Origin: Albidovulum denitrificans
Lineage (GTDB): Bacteria; Pseudomonadota; Alphaproteobacteria; Rhodobacterales; Rhodobacteraceae
Direction: 5' to 3'
Length of the DNA stretch: 64,000 nucleotides
Assembly (NCBI RefSeq): GCF_002973535.1
Contig: NZ_PVEP01000004.1
Location: 7,501-71,500 of the forward strand
Each line of letters opens with the position of its first letter. Positions within the stretch are counted from its first letter, which is position 1. Below are positions 10,906 to 19,621 of the stretch, piece by piece. Made by a program: the position numbers and the translations under genes. The notes below the pieces were generated by a model that was given only the letters and a program-made list of their open reading frames with translations, did no database searches and was not told the origin of the DNA.

Positions 10906-11031
10906 ATGAAGGTCAGGAACTCGCTCCGCTCGCTGAAGTTGCGTCACCGCGACTGTCAGGTCGTGCGCCGCAAGGGCCGCGTCTATGTGATCAACAAGAC
11001 GCAGCGCCGCTTCAAGGCCCGTCAGGGCTGA
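10906..11031 (+). CDS. rpmJ: 50S ribosomal protein L36
   Basis: 41 residues beginning [20 protein letters not shown] and ending [12 protein letters not shown], the standalone alphaproteobacterial form of L36. It binds 23S rRNA near the peptidyl-transferase side of the large subunit. Only Cys17 remains of the zinc ligands of the long L36 type, so this is the zinc-independent version. AGGAGA lies seven bases before the ATG. The gene is monocistronic with its own terminator. Confidence 0.96.
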   Translation: MKVRNSLRSLKLRHRDCQVVRRKGRVYVINKTQRRFKARQG

Positions 11032-11055
11032 TCCAGGCGGACAGATTATGCGAAA

Positions 11056-11087
11056 GGCCGCCGGCACCCCCGGCGGCCTTCGTCTTT
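11056..11087 (+). terminator. Intrinsic terminator after rpmJ
   Basis: A nine-bp stem (GGCCGCCGG / CCGGCGGCC) with a five-base loop is followed by TTCGTCTTTT. It sits 24 bases after the rpmJ stop and may also serve the convergent minus-strand gene at 11111. Confidence 0.88.
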
Positions 11088-11110
11088 TCGGGCTGTCCCC
11101 CGGCAGCCGT

Positions 11111-12736
11111 TCAGAGCGAATCCACCAGAAGCCGCGCCACCGTCTGCTGGCTGAGATAGCCGGTGACCGGAAGCCCGCGCGCCTGCTGGTAACGCCGGAT
11201 CGCGCGCCGCGTTTCCTTGTCGAAAGTGCCGTCGATCCGGCCGGGCTTGAGGTTCAGCGCCGCCAGCCGCTGTTCGATCATCCGCCGCAGCCCGTCATTC
11301 AGGCCCAGCGCATCCTCACCCGCCTTTGCAGCCCGGTCGGCGTCTGACGCGCCCATGTCGTCAAGGATCTGTTTGGCGTCCTCCACAAAGGCGCCGTTCG
11401 GATAGGCGGCCAGATACTCGCGAAACCCGGCGGCCGTGTTCAGCTTCAGCGCCTGATCCCAGGCGGCGCGGTCGGCGGCGGCGGCCTCTTGCTTGCGCTG
11501 TTCGTCGAAAACGGCCAGCCGTTCCTGCGCCAGTTCGGCGAAAAGCCCGTCAGGATAGCGCTTGATATAGGCGCGCAGCCCCGCCTCGTCGCCCGCCTTG
11601 CCGGTCTGTTCCCAGTAAAGCCGGTCCTCCCGTTCCAGCTGCGCCTGCCTTTTGGCGGCCTCGATCTCAAGCTCGGCGGCGCGCTTTTCGGCCTGCGCCG
11701 CAAGGACCGCGATCTGTTCGGCGGTGACAAAGCCCGTCGCCTCATAGCGGTTGCGCTGCTGCCAGGTCACGATCGCCGCGCGCGAGCCGCGCCCGAACAG
11801 ACCGTCGATCCCGCGCGGGTCGATGTCGAGGATCGACAGATCGCGCTGGATCTGCCGCCGCTGGTCGCGGGTCAGGCGCAGCGCGTCTTCCGCCGCCTTC
11901 GCCTGTGCCGCCGGGTCGTTCTTCAGCGCGATCGCCCTTCGCGCGGCATCGGTGAAAAGCCCCTGCGGGTAGCGCCGCAGATAGGATTCGTAGCCCTGCA
12001 CCGTGTCGATGGCCTGCGTCGTCGCCCAAAGGTCACGCTCCACCTGATCGGATTGCCCCGCCGCTGGCTCCGCCGGGGCGGCGTCGGGAACGGGAATGAA
12101 CGGTGCCGCATTGCCGAGAAAGCCCGTCACAGTCAGATCGCCCGCGCGGGCGGCAAGTTGGGCCGGGGTCTGGCCCGGCCGGGTCAGGATGTCGGCGGCG
12201 AAGGCGGCAATATCCGCCGCGTCGCCCGAAATGACCGTCACGCCCTGCGGCACCTCAAGCGATCCGATGCCCGCGATCAACCCGCGCCCCAGCGTCATGC
12301 GATGGCCTTCCGTCCCCAGCAGCACCATCGCCGCGCCGGGACGTTCGGCGGCAAGTTCCAGCACGGTGCCAAGCGACAGGCCCGCCATGTCCGCCTCGGT
12401 CAGGCCGGGGGCCTTCGCCTCGGTCCCCAGGAACCATGTCCTCGTTCCGTGATGGGCGAAGTTGCCGGACAGCAGGATCACGCTGCGCCCGGCCTGGCCC
12501 GTATCGCCGTAATGGTCACTGAGAAGGTCGCGCAGCGCGGCGGTGGGCAGGTCCGCGCCCTTGCGCAGGGTGAACCCCGCCGCCTCAAGCGCGTCGGCGG
12601 CATCCAGCGCATCTTCGGCGCCGGATATATCGGGCGCCGCCCGGTAATTCTCATTGCCAATCACAAGGGCCGCGTCCTGCGCGGCCAGCGGTGTTGCCGC
12701 GATCAGCGCGGTGACAAATACGGATCTCCGAAGCAT
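11111..12736 (-). CDS. Exported caspase-fold (probably inactive) protein with two peptidoglycan-binding-like domains
   Basis: 541 residues from the ATG at 12736 (GGGAGGG upstream; a GTG five codons earlier is possible). A signal peptide (MLRRSVFVTALIAATPLAAQ) is followed by a peptidase C14/caspase-like domain (about 20-210; AALVIGNENYR, GAEDALDAADALEAAGF, VILLSGNFAHHG). The usual catalytic Cys position, after a strand ending in D-A-C, reads VLLGTEGHR, and the whole protein contains no cysteine. Two peptidoglycan-binding_1-like repeats follow (IDPRGIDGLFGRGSRAAIVTWQ near 310; LKPGRIDGTFDKETRRAIRRYQ near 510), separated by helical stretches with a repeated YLRRYPQGLF / YIKRYPDGLF / YLAAYPNGAF motif. 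It is probably periplasmic, and function is unknown. Confidence 0.8.
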   Translation of the reverse strand: MLRRSVFVTALIAATPLAAQDAALVIGNENYRAAPDISGAEDALDAADALEAAGFTLRKGADLPTAALRDLLSDHYGDTGQAGRSVILLSGNFAHHGTRTWFLGTEAKAPGLTEADMAGLSLGTVLELAAERPGAAMVLLGTEGHRMTLGRGLIAGIGSLEVPQGVTVISGDAADIAAFAADILTRPGQTPAQLAARAGDLTVTGFLGNAAPFIPVPDAAPAEPAAGQSDQVERDLWATTQAIDTVQGYESYLRRYPQGLFTDAARRAIALKNDPAAQAKAAEDALRLTRDQRRQIQRDLSILDIDPRGIDGLFGRGSRAAIVTWQQRNRYEATGFVTAEQIAVLAAQAEKRAAELEIEAAKRQAQLEREDRLYWEQTGKAGDEAGLRAYIKRYPDGLFAELAQERLAVFDEQRKQEAAAADRAAWDQALKLNTAAGFREYLAAYPNGAFVEDAKQILDDMGASDADRAAKAGEDALGLNDGLRRMIEQRLAALNLKPGRIDGTFDKETRRAIRRYQQARGLPVTGYLSQQTVARLLVDSL

Positions 12737-12825
12737 CAAACCCTCCCTCACTGGCCTGTCCGGTCAGACTAGCCATAAAGGGGAACGTTATCCTATCACG
12801 AAGGTTCCCGAACCCGCGGCGGGGG

Positions 12826-14010
12826 TCAGTCGTAGACGCGCTGATCCTCGATCACCTTGCCGTCGTTCGGCAGCGATCCCCTTGGGACGATCTGGACCTT
12901 TCCGCGCAGCTTCAGAACGTCCAGCACCGACTTTTCATAGGGCGCCGCGTCGCCGGATTCCGTCTCGATCATCACCGTCATCGCGTCCATCTCGCCGTCA
13001 CGGGTGGCGACGACGCGGGCGCGGGCGACCTCGGCATGGCGCGCGACAAGGTCGGCGACCTGTTCGGGGCGCACGAACATGCCCTTGATCTTCGTTGTCT
13101 GGTCGGCGCGGCCCATCCAGCCCTTGATACGCAGGTTGGTCCGGCCGCACGGGCTTTGCCCTGCCATCACCGCCGAAAGATCCCCCGTTGCGAAGCGGAT
13201 CAGCGGATAGTCGGGGTTGAGCGTGGTCACCACGACCTCTCCCACCTCACCCTCCGGGACCGGATCGCCGGTGCCGGGGCGGACGATTTCGACGATCACG
13301 CCTTCATCGACGATCATCCCCTCCATGGCGGGGGATTCGTAGGCGATGTTGCCCAGATCGGCGGTCGCGTAGCATTGCAGGCAAGAGATACCGCGATCGG
13401 CGTATTCATTGCGCAAGCTCGGGAACAGCGCGCCGCCCCCGACCGCCGCCCTGGCGATCTTCAACGTCACGCCCATCTCCGCCGCGCGGTCAAGGATCAC
13501 CTTCAGGTAGTCCGGCGTTCCGGCATAGGCGGTGGTCCCGACATCGGCCGCCGCGCGCACCTGCAGGTCGGTCTGGCCGGTCCCGGCAGGCAGCACCGCC
13601 GCCCCCACGGCCCGCGCGCCGTTCTCGAACATCATGCCCGCAGGCGTCAGGTGATAGCCAAAGCAGTTGTGGACGATGTCGCCCTTGCCGATGCCCCCGG
13701 CATGCAGGAACCGCCCCATCCGCCACCAATCCTCGCTGACACCGCCGGGTTCGTAGATCGGGCCCGGCGACTGGAAGACATGGGCGAGGTTCGACACCGG
13801 CAACCCGCCGAAGGGCGGGTTCTGCTTTTGCCGCGCGGACAGGTCCGCCTTGCGCAGCACCGGCAGAAGGGCAAGGTCCGACAGCGCCTTGGCCGGCGCA
13901 AGGCCGTTGCGCCGCAGTTGCAGGTTCAGCGAGGCAAGCTGATCGGCGGCGCGCTGATCGGCGGAACGGGTTTCAAGGTCGTCGAAATGGCTCACCTTCA
14001 TATCCTTCAT
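12826..14010 (-). CDS. Phenylacetate-CoA ligase-type acyl-adenylate enzyme
   Basis: 394 residues of the AMP-forming acyl/aryl-CoA ligase superfamily, PaaK branch (FARTSGTTG-type core lost or divergent; segments AVGAAVLPAGTGQTDLQV, GTTAYAGTPDYL, VGEVVVTTLNPDYPLIRFATGDLS and IKGWMGRADQTTKIKGMFV are typical). It activates a carboxylic acid, probably aromatic, to its CoA thioester. The ATG at 14010 shares one base with the stop of the upstream ABC ATPase gene (TGATG), so it is the last gene of the transporter operon. It is somewhat shorter than PaaK (about 430 aa). The substrate is unknown. Confidence 0.88.
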   Translation of the reverse strand: MKDMKVSHFDDLETRSADQRAADQLASLNLQLRRNGLAPAKALSDLALLPVLRKADLSARQKQNPPFGGLPVSNLAHVFQSPGPIYEPGGVSEDWWRMGRFLHAGGIGKGDIVHNCFGYHLTPAGMMFENGARAVGAAVLPAGTGQTDLQVRAAADVGTTAYAGTPDYLKVILDRAAEMGVTLKIARAAVGGGALFPSLRNEYADRGISCLQCYATADLGNIAYESPAMEGMIVDEGVIVEIVRPGTGDPVPEGEVGEVVVTTLNPDYPLIRFATGDLSAVMAGQSPCGRTNLRIKGWMGRADQTTKIKGMFVRPEQVADLVARHAEVARARVVATRDGEMDAMTVMIETESGDAAPYEKSVLDVLKLRGKVQIVPRGSLPNDGKVIEDQRVYD

Positions 14011-14828
14011 CACGCCAGCCACCGCTTGCGGCGGCGATAGCTGCGCACATCGCGGAAGGACTTGCGCCCCTCATCCGACATGCCAAGGTAGAATTCCTTC
14101 ACATCCGGGTTTTCCCGCAGGTCCTTGGCCGGGCCGTCCATCACCACGCGCCCCGATTCCAGGATGTAGCCGTAATGGGCATAGCGCAGCGCCACGTTGG
14201 TGTTCTGTTCGGCCAGAAGGAAGGTCACGCCTTCCTTCTCGTTCACGGCCTTCACGATCTCGAAGATCTGTTCGACCAGTTGCGGGGCAAGACCCATCGA
14301 GGGTTCGTCCAGCAGGATCGTCTCGGGCTTCGACATCAGCGCGCGACCGATGGCGACCATCTGCTGCTCACCGCCCGAGGTATAGCCCGCCTGACTGCGG
14401 CGGCGTTCCTTCAGGCGGGGAAAATAAGTGTAGACCATGTCGAGATCGGCGGCGATGGCGCCGGTATCGGTGCGGGTATAGGCGCCGGTCAGAAGGTTTT
14501 CCTCCACCGTCAGGTGTTCGAAGCAATGCCGCCCCTCCATCACCTGAATGACACCCAGCTTGACCAGCGCGGCGGGGTCAAGGTCCTGCACGCGCTCGCC
14601 GCGATAGAGGATCGAACCCTTGGTGACCTCACCGCGTTCGGAATGGAGAAGGTTGGAAATCGCCTTCAGCGTCGTGGTCTTGCCCGCGCCGTTGCCGCCC
14701 AGAAGTGCTGTGATCCCGCCTTTCGGCACCGCCAAGCTCACCCCTTTCAGGACGAGGATGACGTGATTGTAGATCACCTCGATGTTGTTGACCTCAAGAA
14801 GGGTCTCGGTCTTGCCGGCATCGAGCAT
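14010..14828 (-). CDS. livF: Liv-type ABC transporter ATP-binding protein (LivF class)
   Basis: 272 residues. Walker A is GGNGAGKTT (about 45), the signature region is TSGGEQQMVAIGRAL, Walker B is TILLDEPSMGLAPQ and the switch His is in LLAEQNTNVALRYAH. Wording such as MEGRHCFEHLTVEENLLTGAY is typical of LivF relatives linked to aromatic or fatty-acid uptake. It powers the importer formed with the LivG, LivH and LivM homologues in this cluster. It is directly followed by the CoA ligase. The C-terminal tail (SFRDVRSYRRRKRWLA) is basic and longer than in LivF. Confidence 0.93.
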   Translation of the reverse strand: MLDAGKTETLLEVNNIEVIYNHVILVLKGVSLAVPKGGITALLGGNGAGKTTTLKAISNLLHSERGEVTKGSILYRGERVQDLDPAALVKLGVIQVMEGRHCFEHLTVEENLLTGAYTRTDTGAIAADLDMVYTYFPRLKERRRSQAGYTSGGEQQMVAIGRALMSKPETILLDEPSMGLAPQLVEQIFEIVKAVNEKEGVTFLLAEQNTNVALRYAHYGYILESGRVVMDGPAKDLRENPDVKEFYLGMSDEGRKSFRDVRSYRRRKRWLA

Positions 14829-14858
14829 GGGCGTCGCCCTTTCCTTCGGTTTCCAGTG

Positions 14859-14955
14859 CCGCCCCGGACCTGATCCGGGGCCTTGTCGCGGGGGCGGCCC
14901 GAAGGCCGCGCCCCCTGTCAGGGATCCCGGATCGGGGTCCGGGATGACCCGCGCA
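14859..14955. repeat. Intergenic cluster of GC-rich palindromes
   Basis: The gap between the livF-like and binding-protein genes holds three back-to-back inverted repeats: CCCCGGACCTGATCCGGGG, then GGGCGGCC-CGAA-GGCCGCGCCC, then a CCCGGATCGGGGTCCGGG palindrome. Such CCGGA-TCCGG palindromes look like REP-type intergenic repeats. They may stop or attenuate transcription after the abundant binding-protein message, since the operon runs leftward here. Confidence 0.5.
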
Positions 14956-14961
14956 AGCGGA

Positions 14962-16242
14962 TCAGTTGCAGCGTTCTGCGATGTTGTTCTCGGCCGCGAA
15001 GGCGGCGGAGTCTTCCATCACCAGCGGGACCAGAACCTCGTCATCCGGCGCGATGAAATCGGTGATGAGGTTCCATTTCTTCGTCGAGGCGTCCCATTGC
15101 TGGATCATCGCCATGCCGGGGCCGCCGTGATCCTCGCAGGAGGCCGCGAAAGCCTGGCCGAAGTTCGGCAGGCCAAGCTCCACCATCCGCTCCTGCGTGA
15201 TCTCCAGCGCCTCGAACCCGTCGCGCAGTTCCGAAGGCGTGATCGCGGCATGACCGGCCAGGTCCTGCGCCTTGCGGATCGCTTCGGAAATGACCAGCGC
15301 GGCATACATGCCCCGCGAATACAGCACCGAGCCGATCTGATCGCCCGCGCCGCTCGCCTTGCCCGCGTCGTAGACATACTGCTTCAGCTCGTCATAGACC
15401 GGATAGTCCATGCCGGTGCCGTGCATCGCCAGCGACTTGTAGCCGTTCGCGCCGTCGCCTGCGGGCAGCACGTCATTTTCCGAGCCCGACCACCAGACGC
15501 CGATGAAGTGATCCATCGGGAAGCGGATGTTCGCGGCCTCCTGGATCGCCACGGCGTTCATCACGCCCCAGCCCCAGAACAGGACATAGTCCGGCTTGTC
15601 GCGGCGGATCTGGAGCCACTGGCTTTTCTGTTCCTGGCCGGGCGAATCGACGGGGATCTCGGTCAGTTCAAAGCCGTGCTTCTTGGACAGTTCCTGAAGC
15701 GTGCGGATCGGCTCCTTCCCGTAGGCGGAGTTGTGGTAGAGCAGCGCGACCTTCTTGCCGTTCAGGTCGCCGCCATTCTCGTCCAGCAGGTACTTGATCG
15801 CCACGCTGGCGCCGTCCCAGTAGTTCGCCGGGTAGTTGAAGACGTTGCCGAACACCTTGCCGTTCGCGGCCGAGGTGCGGCCATAGCCCGGCGTGTAAAG
15901 CGGGATGCCGTCCGCGGTCACTTTCGGGATCAGCTGATAGGTGATGCCGGTGGACAGCGGGTTGTAGACCAGCGCGCCTTCGCCCTTGGTCGCCTCATAG
16001 CATTCGACGCCCTTTTCGGTGTTATAGGCGGTCTCGCATTCCGGGGTCGCGACCTTTTCGCCGCCGATGCCGCCGTCGCGTTCGTTCAGCAGCGTGAAGT
16101 AGTCGTTGAACCCGTCGGCATAGGGGATGCCGCCGGCCGCGAAGGGGCCGGTCCGGTAGCTCAGGTTCGGCACCACAAGATCGGCCATCGCCGGGCCTGC
16201 GGTCGCCAGCGCAAGGGCGATGGCTGTCAGGGTCTTCTTCAT
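14962..16242 (-). CDS. Branched-chain amino acid-type ABC transporter substrate-binding protein
   Basis: 426 residues with a Sec signal (MKKTLTAIALALATAGPAMA) and a Peripla_BP_6 fold (PYADGFNDYFTLLNERDGGIGG, KKVALLYHNSAYGKEPI, YVLFWGWGVMNAVAIQEA). It captures the ligand in the periplasm and delivers it to the Liv-type permease encoded downstream to upstream in this cluster. The length is above the usual 370-390, and the ligases on both sides point to an aromatic or fatty acid rather than an amino acid. Conserved cysteines (CETAYNTEKGVEC, SCEDHGG, AERCN) may form disulfides. GGAGGAGACCC lies before the ATG. Confidence 0.92.
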   Translation of the reverse strand: MKKTLTAIALALATAGPAMADLVVPNLSYRTGPFAAGGIPYADGFNDYFTLLNERDGGIGGEKVATPECETAYNTEKGVECYEATKGEGALVYNPLSTGITYQLIPKVTADGIPLYTPGYGRTSAANGKVFGNVFNYPANYWDGASVAIKYLLDENGGDLNGKKVALLYHNSAYGKEPIRTLQELSKKHGFELTEIPVDSPGQEQKSQWLQIRRDKPDYVLFWGWGVMNAVAIQEAANIRFPMDHFIGVWWSGSENDVLPAGDGANGYKSLAMHGTGMDYPVYDELKQYVYDAGKASGAGDQIGSVLYSRGMYAALVISEAIRKAQDLAGHAAITPSELRDGFEALEITQERMVELGLPNFGQAFAASCEDHGGPGMAMIQQWDASTKKWNLITDFIAPDDEVLVPLVMEDSAAFAAENNIAERCN

Positions 16243-16312
16243 AAGGGTCTCCTCCCTAGGTCGTTTTGGTTACGCCGGCCTTTCCCGCCGGTCTTCTGGT
16301 GTGTCGGCCCCC

Positions 16313-17389
16313 CTAGTGCGGGAAGGGCCAAAGTCTCAGTTTCTCTTTCGCCAGCCGCCAAAGCTGCGCCATGCCGTGCGGTTCCGCGATCAGGAAGACC
16401 ACGATCAGCGCGCCGACAATCATCAGTTCCACATGCGCGGCAAGGTCGGTCGCCCAGCCAAGCTGGCCGACAAGCACGTTCTTCAGAAGGACCGGCAAAA
16501 GGACAAGGAACGCCGCCCCCGCGAAGCTGCCGAAGATCGACCCAAGTCCGCCGATGATGATCATGAAGAGGATCAGGAACGACTTCTGGATGCCGAACGC
16601 CTCGCCCACCTCGACCGCGCCGAGATAGACGGAGAAGAAAAGCGCCCCGGCGACGCCGACAAAGAAGGACGACACGGCAAAGGCCGACAGTTTCGTGGTC
16701 AGCGGGTTCACCCCGATGATCTCGGCCGCGATATCCATGTCGCGGATCGCCATCCATTTGCGCCCCACCGTGCCGCGCGTCAGGTTCCGCGCCAGCCAGG
16801 CCAGCACGAACAAGATCGCAAGGCAGAAGAGGTATTTCGCCGAAGCCGTGGCAGACGCCCCGGTGACCGCGACCCCAAGGACCGAGCGTTCCGGCGCCGA
16901 GATCTGGCCAGAGGCGGAGTAGTTGTAGAACCACGGCACCTTGTTGAAGAGCCAGACAAGGAAGAACTGCGCCGCCAGCGTTGCCACGGCAAGGTAGAAA
17001 CCCTTGATGCGCAAGCTTGGCAGGCCGAAAAGGACGCCGACCCCCGCCGTGATGCCCCCCGCCAGAAGGACGTGGATCAGGATCGACACATCCGGGAAGG
17101 CCGTCATCAGCTTGTAGCAGGCATAGGCCCCCACCGCCATGAAGCCCCCGGTCCCCAGCGAGACCTGCCCGCAATAGCCAGTCAGGATGTTCAGCCCGAT
17201 TGCCGCGATGGCGTAGATCAGGAATGGCACGAAGACCGCATTGGCCCAATAGTCGTTGATGAAGAACGGCACCACCGCGACGGCCAAGATGACGACGGCA
17301 TAATAGCGCCAGCGATCGAACCTGATCGGGAAGGTCTGGCTGTCCTCGACATAGGACGTCTTGAAGTCACCTGCCTCGCGGTAGAACAC
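16313..17389 (-). CDS. livM: Liv-type ABC transporter permease (LivM class)
   Basis: 358 residues with about nine to ten hydrophobic segments. LivM-type landmarks are AIAAIGLNILTGYCGQVSLGTGGFMAVGAY (shown in part), LPSLRIKGFYLAVATLAAQF and the EAA-like loop MAIRDMDIAAEIIGVNPL. It forms half of the membrane channel with the LivH homologue. It lies downstream of the 83-residue small membrane gene and 71 bases before the binding-protein gene. Confidence 0.92.
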   Translation of the reverse strand: MFYREAGDFKTSYVEDSQTFPIRFDRWRYYAVVILAVAVVPFFINDYWANAVFVPFLIYAIAAIGLNILTGYCGQVSLGTGGFMAVGAYACYKLMTAFPDVSILIHVLLAGGITAGVGVLFGLPSLRIKGFYLAVATLAAQFFLVWLFNKVPWFYNYSASGQISAPERSVLGVAVTGASATASAKYLFCLAILFVLAWLARNLTRGTVGRKWMAIRDMDIAAEIIGVNPLTTKLSAFAVSSFFVGVAGALFFSVYLGAVEVGEAFGIQKSFLILFMIIIGGLGSIFGSFAGAAFLVLLPVLLKNVLVGQLGWATDLAAHVELMIVGALIVVFLIAEPHGMAQLWRLAKEKLRLWPFPH

Positions 17390-17472
17390 GTCTCAGACCT
17401 CCTGCTTGCCGTGATGCCGGGGGCGCTGCCCCCGGACCCCCGGAGTATTTTGACAACGAAGAATACCGGGAG

Positions 17473-17724
17473 TCATGCTTTACTCTCCTGCGCCCGGTGA
17501 TGCTCACGCGCGACCTGGTTGGGGCGCCTGGCATAGCCCGTCGCCTCGGAATGGCGCACCAGCCAGAACCAGGCGGCAAGGCCCAGCGCGCCGCCGAGCG
17601 CCGCAAGGACGAGCGCCGTGGTCATATGGCCCTCGGTATTGGCCGTCAGCGCCAGGTAGCCAAAGGCCCAGAAGCCGGCCCAGGCGATGACGTTCAGAAT
17701 TGCGATCAGTTTCGGCATGGTCAT
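17473..17724 (-). CDS. Small two-helix membrane protein inside the ABC operon
   Basis: 83 residues with two hydrophobic segments (LIAILNVIAWAGFWAFGYLAL and TTALVLAALGGALGLAAWFWLV) and a basic polar tail (YARRPNQVAREHHRAQESKA). Its start overlaps the livH-like stop by four bases, so it is translationally coupled and likely part of the transporter operon. No family is recognised. It could be an accessory subunit or stabiliser of the permease; that is inference from position alone. Confidence 0.75.
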   Translation of the reverse strand: MTMPKLIAILNVIAWAGFWAFGYLALTANTEGHMTTALVLAALGGALGLAAWFWLVRHSEATGYARRPNQVAREHHRAQESKA

Positions 17725-18707
17725 ACCCTTTCGATGATCTTTTCACCGAAGAGACCTTGCGGCCGGAACACGAGGAAAACCAGAGCCAGCACATAGGCGA
17801 ACCAGTTTTCGGTCGCCCCGCCGATCATCGGACCGATCCAGAACTCGAAAAGCTTCTCCCCCATGCCGATAATAAGCCCGCCGACGATGGCGCCGGGGAT
17901 GGAGGTGAAGCCGCCCAGCATCAGGACCGGCAGCGCCTTCAGCGCGATCAGGCTGAGCGAGAACTGGACGCCCGATTTCGACCCCCACATGATCCCGGCA
18001 ACCAGCGCGACGATACCGGCGATGGACCAGACCAGCACCCAGATGAAGCGCAGCGAGATGCCGACCGACAGCGCCGCCTGATGGTCATCCGCCACGGCGC
18101 GCAGCGCGCGGCCGTATTTCGTGTATTGCGAGAACAGCGTCAGCGAGATCACCAGAACGGCGGCCACGACGGTGGCGACAATGTCGAGGTTGTCGATGAA
18201 AAAGCCGTAGCCGAAGGCGTTATAGGTCAGCGTGTCGATGGTTTCGTTGATCCCCTGCGGCAGGCCGATATCCAGCTTCTTGATGTCGGCGCCCCACATC
18301 AGGTCGCCCAGCCCTTCAAGGAAATAGGCCATCCCGATGGTCGCCATGAAAAGGATGATCGGCGCCTGGTTGACAAGGTGCTGAAGCACCAGCTTTTCGA
18401 TCACCACGGCCAGAAGGACCATGACCCCGGCGGCCAGCGCGATGGCCACGACCGCGGGCAGGGTCCAGCCGAAGCTGTGCAGGTCGGTCCCGAAGACCGC
18501 GTTGATGAGATGGGCGAACGGCACCTGCCCGTCCTGAAGCCCGACCAGCGTCAGCGCGGCGAACAGCGCCAGCACGCCCTGCGCATAGTTGAAGATGCCC
18601 GACGCCTTGAAGATCAGGACGAAGCCCAGCGCGACAAGCGCATACATCACCCCCGCCATGAGGCCGTTCAGCCCCGCCTCCATCGCATAGAGAAGCTGGT
18701 CAGGCAT
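17721..18707 (-). CDS. livH: Liv-type ABC transporter permease (LivH class)
   Basis: 328 residues from the ATG at 18707 preceded by GGAGG. The open frame extends 22 codons further upstream without conserved sequence. About eight hydrophobic segments are present; LivH features include GLMAGVMYALVALGFVLIFKASG, YTKYGRALRAVADDHQAALSVGI (the ATPase-contact loop) and GGFTSIPGAIVGGLIIGMGE. It pairs with LivM. 92 bases separate it from the livG-like gene, with no clear terminator between them. Confidence 0.93.
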   Translation of the reverse strand: MPDQLLYAMEAGLNGLMAGVMYALVALGFVLIFKASGIFNYAQGVLALFAALTLVGLQDGQVPFAHLINAVFGTDLHSFGWTLPAVVAIALAAGVMVLLAVVIEKLVLQHLVNQAPIILFMATIGMAYFLEGLGDLMWGADIKKLDIGLPQGINETIDTLTYNAFGYGFFIDNLDIVATVVAAVLVISLTLFSQYTKYGRALRAVADDHQAALSVGISLRFIWVLVWSIAGIVALVAGIMWGSKSGVQFSLSLIALKALPVLMLGGFTSIPGAIVGGLIIGMGEKLFEFWIGPMIGGATENWFAYVLALVFLVFRPQGLFGEKIIERV

Positions 18708-18799
18708 GGCTCGCCTCCGTTCCTGCCGGGCGGCGCGTGTCCCTACGCGCGTAGCTACAAAAGAAATACGCAAACCCGACGTGTTGCCTACGGATGCAG

Positions 18800-19621
18800 T
18801 CAGTCATGCGAGACCCCCAGATAGGCGTCGATGACATCCTGATTGTTGCGCACCTCATCGGGGGTGCCGTCGCCGATTTTCTTGCCGTAATCCATCACGA
18901 CGACCCGGTCGGACAGGTCCATGACCACGCCCATGTCATGTTCGATCAGCGCGATGGTGGTACCGAATTCATCGTTCACGTCGAGGATGAAGCGGGACAT
19001 GTCCTCTTTCTCCTCGACGTTCATGCCCGCCATGGGTTCGTCAAGCAGCAGAAGCTTCGGCTCCGCCGCCAGCGCACGGGCCAGTTCGACGCGCTTCTTC
19101 AGGCCATAGGGCAGCCGGCCGACGGGCGTTTTGCGGATGTTCTGAATTTCAAGGAAGTCGATGATTTTCTCGACTTTTTCGCGGTTCTCCGTCTCTTCCC
19201 GCTGCGCCCCGCCCCACCAGATCGCCTGGCCCAGCAGGCCCGATTTCATCATCGTGAGACGGCCGGTCATGATGTTGTCCAGCACGCTCATCCCGTCGAA
19301 AAGGGCGATGTTCTGGAAGGTCCGCGCGATGCCCAGACGGGCGACCTGATAGGGTTTCATCGGTCCGCGCTTGTAGCCCTTGAACCAGACCTCGCCTTCC
19401 TGCGGCACGTAAAAGCCCGAGATGACGTTGAGCATGGAGGACTTGCCCGCCCCGTTCGGCCCAATGATCGCCCGTATCTCACCATCACGGATGTCGAAGG
19501 AGATATTGGTGATCGCATTGACGCCGCCGAAGCGCAGCGTGATGTTCTTCATCTCCATCAGCACGCCGCCAATCCTGCGGCCGTCGGGGGTGGTGTAACC
19601 TTCTGGATTCGCTACGTTCAT
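18800..19621 (-). CDS. livG: Liv-type ABC transporter ATP-binding protein (LivG class)
   Basis: 273 residues. Walker A is GPNGAGKSS (about 56), the signature is degenerate as usual for LivG (RLPYGLKKRVELARAL), Walker B is LLLLDEPMAGMNVEE and the H-loop is ALIEHDMGVVMDLSD. The N-terminus carries about 20 extra residues (MNVANPEGYTTPDGRRIGG) before the ATPase fold. Its start overlaps the stop of the acyl-CoA ligase gene by four bases. It is the second ATPase of the importer. Confidence 0.94.
   Translation of the reverse strand: MNVANPEGYTTPDGRRIGGVLMEMKNITLRFGGVNAITNISFDIRDGEIRAIIGPNGAGKSSMLNVISGFYVPQEGEVWFKGYKRGPMKPYQVARLGIARTFQNIALFDGMSVLDNIMTGRLTMMKSGLLGQAIWWGGAQREETENREKVEKIIDFLEIQNIRKTPVGRLPYGLKKRVELARALAAEPKLLLLDEPMAGMNVEEKEDMSRFILDVNDEFGTTIALIEHDMGVVMDLSDRVVVMDYGKKIGDGTPDEVRNNQDVIDAYLGVSHD

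Noticed and set aside
11111-12736. Active caspase-like peptidase
   Set aside because: There is no cysteine in the whole protein, so a Cys-His dyad cannot form.
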